From positions 1 through 6,676 of the forward strand of contig JAHFCV010000128.1 in NCBI GenBank assembly GCA_023249275.1: 6,676 nucleotides of DNA. The letters run 5' to 3'. Numbering within the stretch: position 1 is the stretch's first letter; every line of letters starts with the position of its first letter. The translations under genes were made by a program, and so were the position numbers. The notes under the pieces were generated by a model. The model was not told the DNA's origin. It did no database searches and saw only the letters and a program-made list of their open reading frames with translations. This DNA is from Candidatus Methanoperedens sp. Its GTDB lineage: Archaea > Halobacteriota > Methanosarcinia > Methanosarcinales > Methanoperedenaceae. Of the stretch, positions 4,944-6,676 are shown one piece after another.

Positions 4944-6196
4944 CTGAAATATCAAGCATGCTAATAACGCATACCAAGGCTACCATAGATGAAATGGAGA
5001 GCGCATGGCATGGAGGCATCGACCAGCTTCTGGTGCGTCTCAAATCGCATGAACTCGTTGAGGAGTGCGCTGTCCTTAAAACCTGCAACCGTGTTGAGGT
5101 TTATGTCGTCTCGCCAAAAGGGAGCAAGGTGCTTCTTGAATTTGCAAAGCACATGAAGGTTTCATCGCGGATTATTGATTTTCTTGACCATGAGGAATCA
5201 TTGCGCCATCTCCTGCGACTCACTTCCGGCTTGGAGTCCATGATAGTGGGGGAAGACCAGATTCTCGGACAGGTGAAGGAATTATTCGCAATGGCAAAGA
5301 AAGCGCATGCGGTTGGAAAGACGCTGGATACCGCGTTCAATAAGGCGATACAGGTGGGAAAGCGCATCAGGACCGAGACAGGGATTAACAAAGGTTCGGT
5401 TTCCATCGGCTCTGCCGCCGTGGAGCTTGCGGAGAAAAACCTCGGGGGGTTGGAGGGAAAGACCGTGATGGTAATCGGCGCGGGCGAGATGGGGACGCTT
5501 GTGGCGAAAGCGCTTGCTAATAAAAATATAAAGGCTATTTACGTGGCGAACAGGACTTTTGATAAGGCAGCGGCTCTGGCTTGCGAATTAAATGGCATGG
5601 CTGTCAGGTATGAGTTGATGGAAAAATACATCCCCATGTCGGATGTGGTAATAAGCGCAACAAAAGCGCCGCATTTTGTTTTGACCCACGAGATTGTATC
5701 CCGCATAATGGATGAGGGGAAACAGGAACTCATGCTCATCGATATCGGGAACCCGCGGAATGTCGAAAGCAGTGTTGGAGAGATAACTGGTGTCACTCTT
5801 TATAATATCGACAACCTGAAAAGCATCAGTGAAACCAACCTTGAGAAACGAAGGGATGAAGCCAAAAAAGCTGAGTTGATAATCGAAGAAGAACTCGTAC
5901 TTCTCAATAAGCAATATAAACGCCAGCAGGCGGATAATATTATCTCGGCTCTTTATTCAATGGTCGAACAGATACGGGAAAGGGAGCGCGAAGAGGCGAT
6001 AAATAAACTCATGGCGCGCCATACCATAGGGGATATCGAGCGCGAGGTGCTGGATGACATGACGCATTCTTTTGCCAACCAGATTCTTGCAGAGCCCACG
6101 AAAATATTGCGGAATGCAGCGGAGCATGACGATGAGCGGTTCCTGGATACAGTGGCTGAGTTGTTTAAGGTGAACGGGGGAAAGGGGAAGAAGTAA
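4940..6196 (+). CDS. hemA: Glutamyl-tRNA reductase
   Basis: This 418-residue cytoplasmic enzyme reduces the glutamate carried on tRNA-Glu to glutamate-1-semialdehyde with NADPH, the first step of the C5 route to all tetrapyrroles. The nucleophilic cysteine is Cys49 in LKTCNRVEVY (46-55). ESMIVGEDQILGQVK (99-113) and GSVSIGSAAVELAEK (152-166) are conserved blocks of the catalytic domain. The NADPH-binding loop is VIGAGEMG (178-185), followed by NRT (204-206). LIDIGNPRNVE (266-276) ends the Rossmann domain, and a long charged helix (about 295-365) leads into the C-terminal dimerisation domain. The length is normal. The start overlaps the sirC-type stop (ATGA), with AAGGA at 4932-4936 as a closely spaced ribosome site. 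It is the last gene of the operon; the next plus-strand gene has its own promoter. hemL and hemB, which often follow, are not here. Confidence 0.97.
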   Translation: MTEISSMLITHTKATIDEMESAWHGGIDQLLVRLKSHELVEECAVLKTCNRVEVYVVSPKGSKVLLEFAKHMKVSSRIIDFLDHEESLRHLLRLTSGLESMIVGEDQILGQVKELFAMAKKAHAVGKTLDTAFNKAIQVGKRIRTETGINKGSVSIGSAAVELAEKNLGGLEGKTVMVIGAGEMGTLVAKALANKNIKAIYVANRTFDKAAALACELNGMAVRYELMEKYIPMSDVVISATKAPHFVLTHEIVSRIMDEGKQELMLIDIGNPRNVESSVGEITGVTLYNIDNLKSISETNLEKRRDEAKKAELIIEEELVLLNKQYKRQQADNIISALYSMVEQIREREREEAINKLMARHTIGDIEREVLDDMTHSFANQILAEPTKILRNAAEHDDERFLDTVAELFKVNGGKGKK

Positions 6197-6199
6197 GAA

Positions 6200-6206
6200 C
6201 TTTTTT
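6200..6206 (+). terminator. Oligo-T tract ending the tetrapyrrole operon
   Basis: A T6 run (6201-6206) begins four bases after the hemA stop. It has no hairpin, which suits a U-tract archaeal terminator. A new TATA box follows only a dozen bases later. Confidence 0.4.
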
Positions 6207-6217
6207 GGCGCACGTAA

Positions 6218-6226
6218 CTTTTTAAA
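6218..6226 (+). promoter_or_regulatory. TATA box for the U32-family gene
   Basis: CTTTTTAAA is centred about 28 bases before the ATG at 6250. Archaeal transcription starts about 25-27 bases after the box centre, so the mRNA should begin at or next to the start codon. No Shine-Dalgarno sequence is present before the ATG, in agreement with a leaderless transcript. Confidence 0.5.
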
Positions 6227-6249
6227 CCCCGCCCATTATTATAATCCAC

Positions 6250-6676
6250 ATGCACAAACCCGAACTTCTGGCTCCGGTCGGCAGCAAGGAAGCCCTTATA
6301 GCAGCCATCGAGAATGGAGCCGACGCTGTATATTTCGGGGGAAAGCTCTTCAGCGCGCGGCAGTATGCTTCCAACTTCACGCGCGAGGAACTTGAATGGG
6401 CTATCGATTATGCGCATGTAAGGGGCGCCAGGGCATATGTGACCGTTAACACGCTCATCAAGGATTCCGAGCTTGATGAAGCATGTGATTATCTGCAATT
6501 CATCTGCAATTGTGGCGCTGATGCTGTTATTGTGCAGGACATGGGCATCCTTCGGCTACTGCGGGAGCAGATGCCGGAACTTCCGGTCCATGCCAGCACC
6601 CAGATGACGATTCATAATGTGGAAGGGGTTAAGTTCCTGAAGGAATTGGGAGTAAAACGCGTGATTCCGGCGCGTG
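6250..6676 (+). CDS. U32-family peptidase/tRNA-modification protein, N-terminal part
   Basis: The frame opens at ATG 6250 and runs off the right edge after 142 residues; the family is usually about 400 residues or more. The visible part is the start of the U32 barrel. It contains PELLAPVGSKEAL (4-16), NGADAVYFGG (22-31), ARAYVTVNTLI (60-70), GADAVIVQDMGI (89-100) and VHASTQMTIHN (113-123), with the beginning of the GVKRVIPAR strand at the edge. The name 'peptidase U32' is historical. Characterised relatives (TrhP/YegQ, RlhA, UbiU/V) take part in tRNA or rRNA hydroxylation or in oxygen-independent ubiquinone hydroxylation, often with a 4Fe-4S cluster bound by C-terminal cysteines that lie beyond this window. 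Which subgroup this is cannot be decided from the N-terminus. It follows the tetrapyrrole operon by 53 bases but has its own TATA box, so it is probably a separate unit. Confidence 0.9.
   Translation, partial: MHKPELLAPVGSKEALIAAIENGADAVYFGGKLFSARQYASNFTREELEWAIDYAHVRGARAYVTVNTLIKDSELDEACDYLQFICNCGADAVIVQDMGILRLLREQMPELPVHASTQMTIHNVEGVKFLKELGVKRVIPAR

Noticed and set aside
6491..6511. Exact 10-base direct repeat ATCTGCAATT separated by one base.
   Set aside because: It lies within the U32 coding sequence in different frames, does not disturb conserved residues and is probably coincidental.

Overview
The window reads as archaeal chromosome, most likely from the order Methanosarcinales or a relative such as the ANME-2d ('Methanoperedens'-type) archaea. 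The reasons are a siroheme-decarboxylase gene of the alternative (Ahb) heme pathway fused operonically to siroheme-synthesis genes, archaeal TATA-like promoters (one placed for a nearly leaderless mRNA), oligo-T terminator candidates, and GAGG-type ribosome sites. The lineage is an inference; no rRNA or marker gene is present to fix it.

Layout: positions 1-200 hold a decayed 3' end of a type I restriction specificity gene (hsdS). It is interrupted by a strong stem-loop at 53-104 and followed by an AT-rich gene-free stretch to 364. From 2920 down to 365 on the minus strand lies a tight four-gene operon: radC, mobA, fdhD, mobB. The last three form a molybdenum/tungsten-cofactor maturation cassette: MobA attaches GMP to molybdopterin, MobB is its GTP-binding partner, and FdhD supplies the sulfur ligand needed by formate dehydrogenase-like enzymes. 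The gap 2933-3265 contains a 177-bp element with 36-base inverted ends built from CACGAAT units, then a candidate promoter, and an 12-base perfect palindrome in the leader of a 52-residue gene (3266-3424). That small gene ends two bases from the stop of a convergent, very AT-rich three-helix membrane protein gene (3427-3795, minus).

From 3844 to 6196 on the plus strand is a tetrapyrrole operon, ahbB-like, sirC/cysG-N-like and hemA, joined by two ATGA stop/start overlaps. HemA makes the committed precursor, the SirC-like enzyme oxidises precorrin-2 to sirohydrochlorin, and the AhbB-like protein belongs to the siroheme decarboxylase that leads to heme; sirohydrochlorin is also the branch point to siroheme and coenzyme F430. 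The genes that connect HemA with precorrin-2 (hemL, hemB, hemC, hemD, cobA) and the ahbA partner are not in the window. A T-run and a separate TATA box then precede a U32-family gene that runs off the right edge.

No new multi-gene system could be demonstrated. The least explained items are the hairpin inside the hsdS relic, the inverted CACGAAT element, the small palindrome-led gene with its convergent membrane-protein neighbour, and a non-canonical P-loop in MobB.
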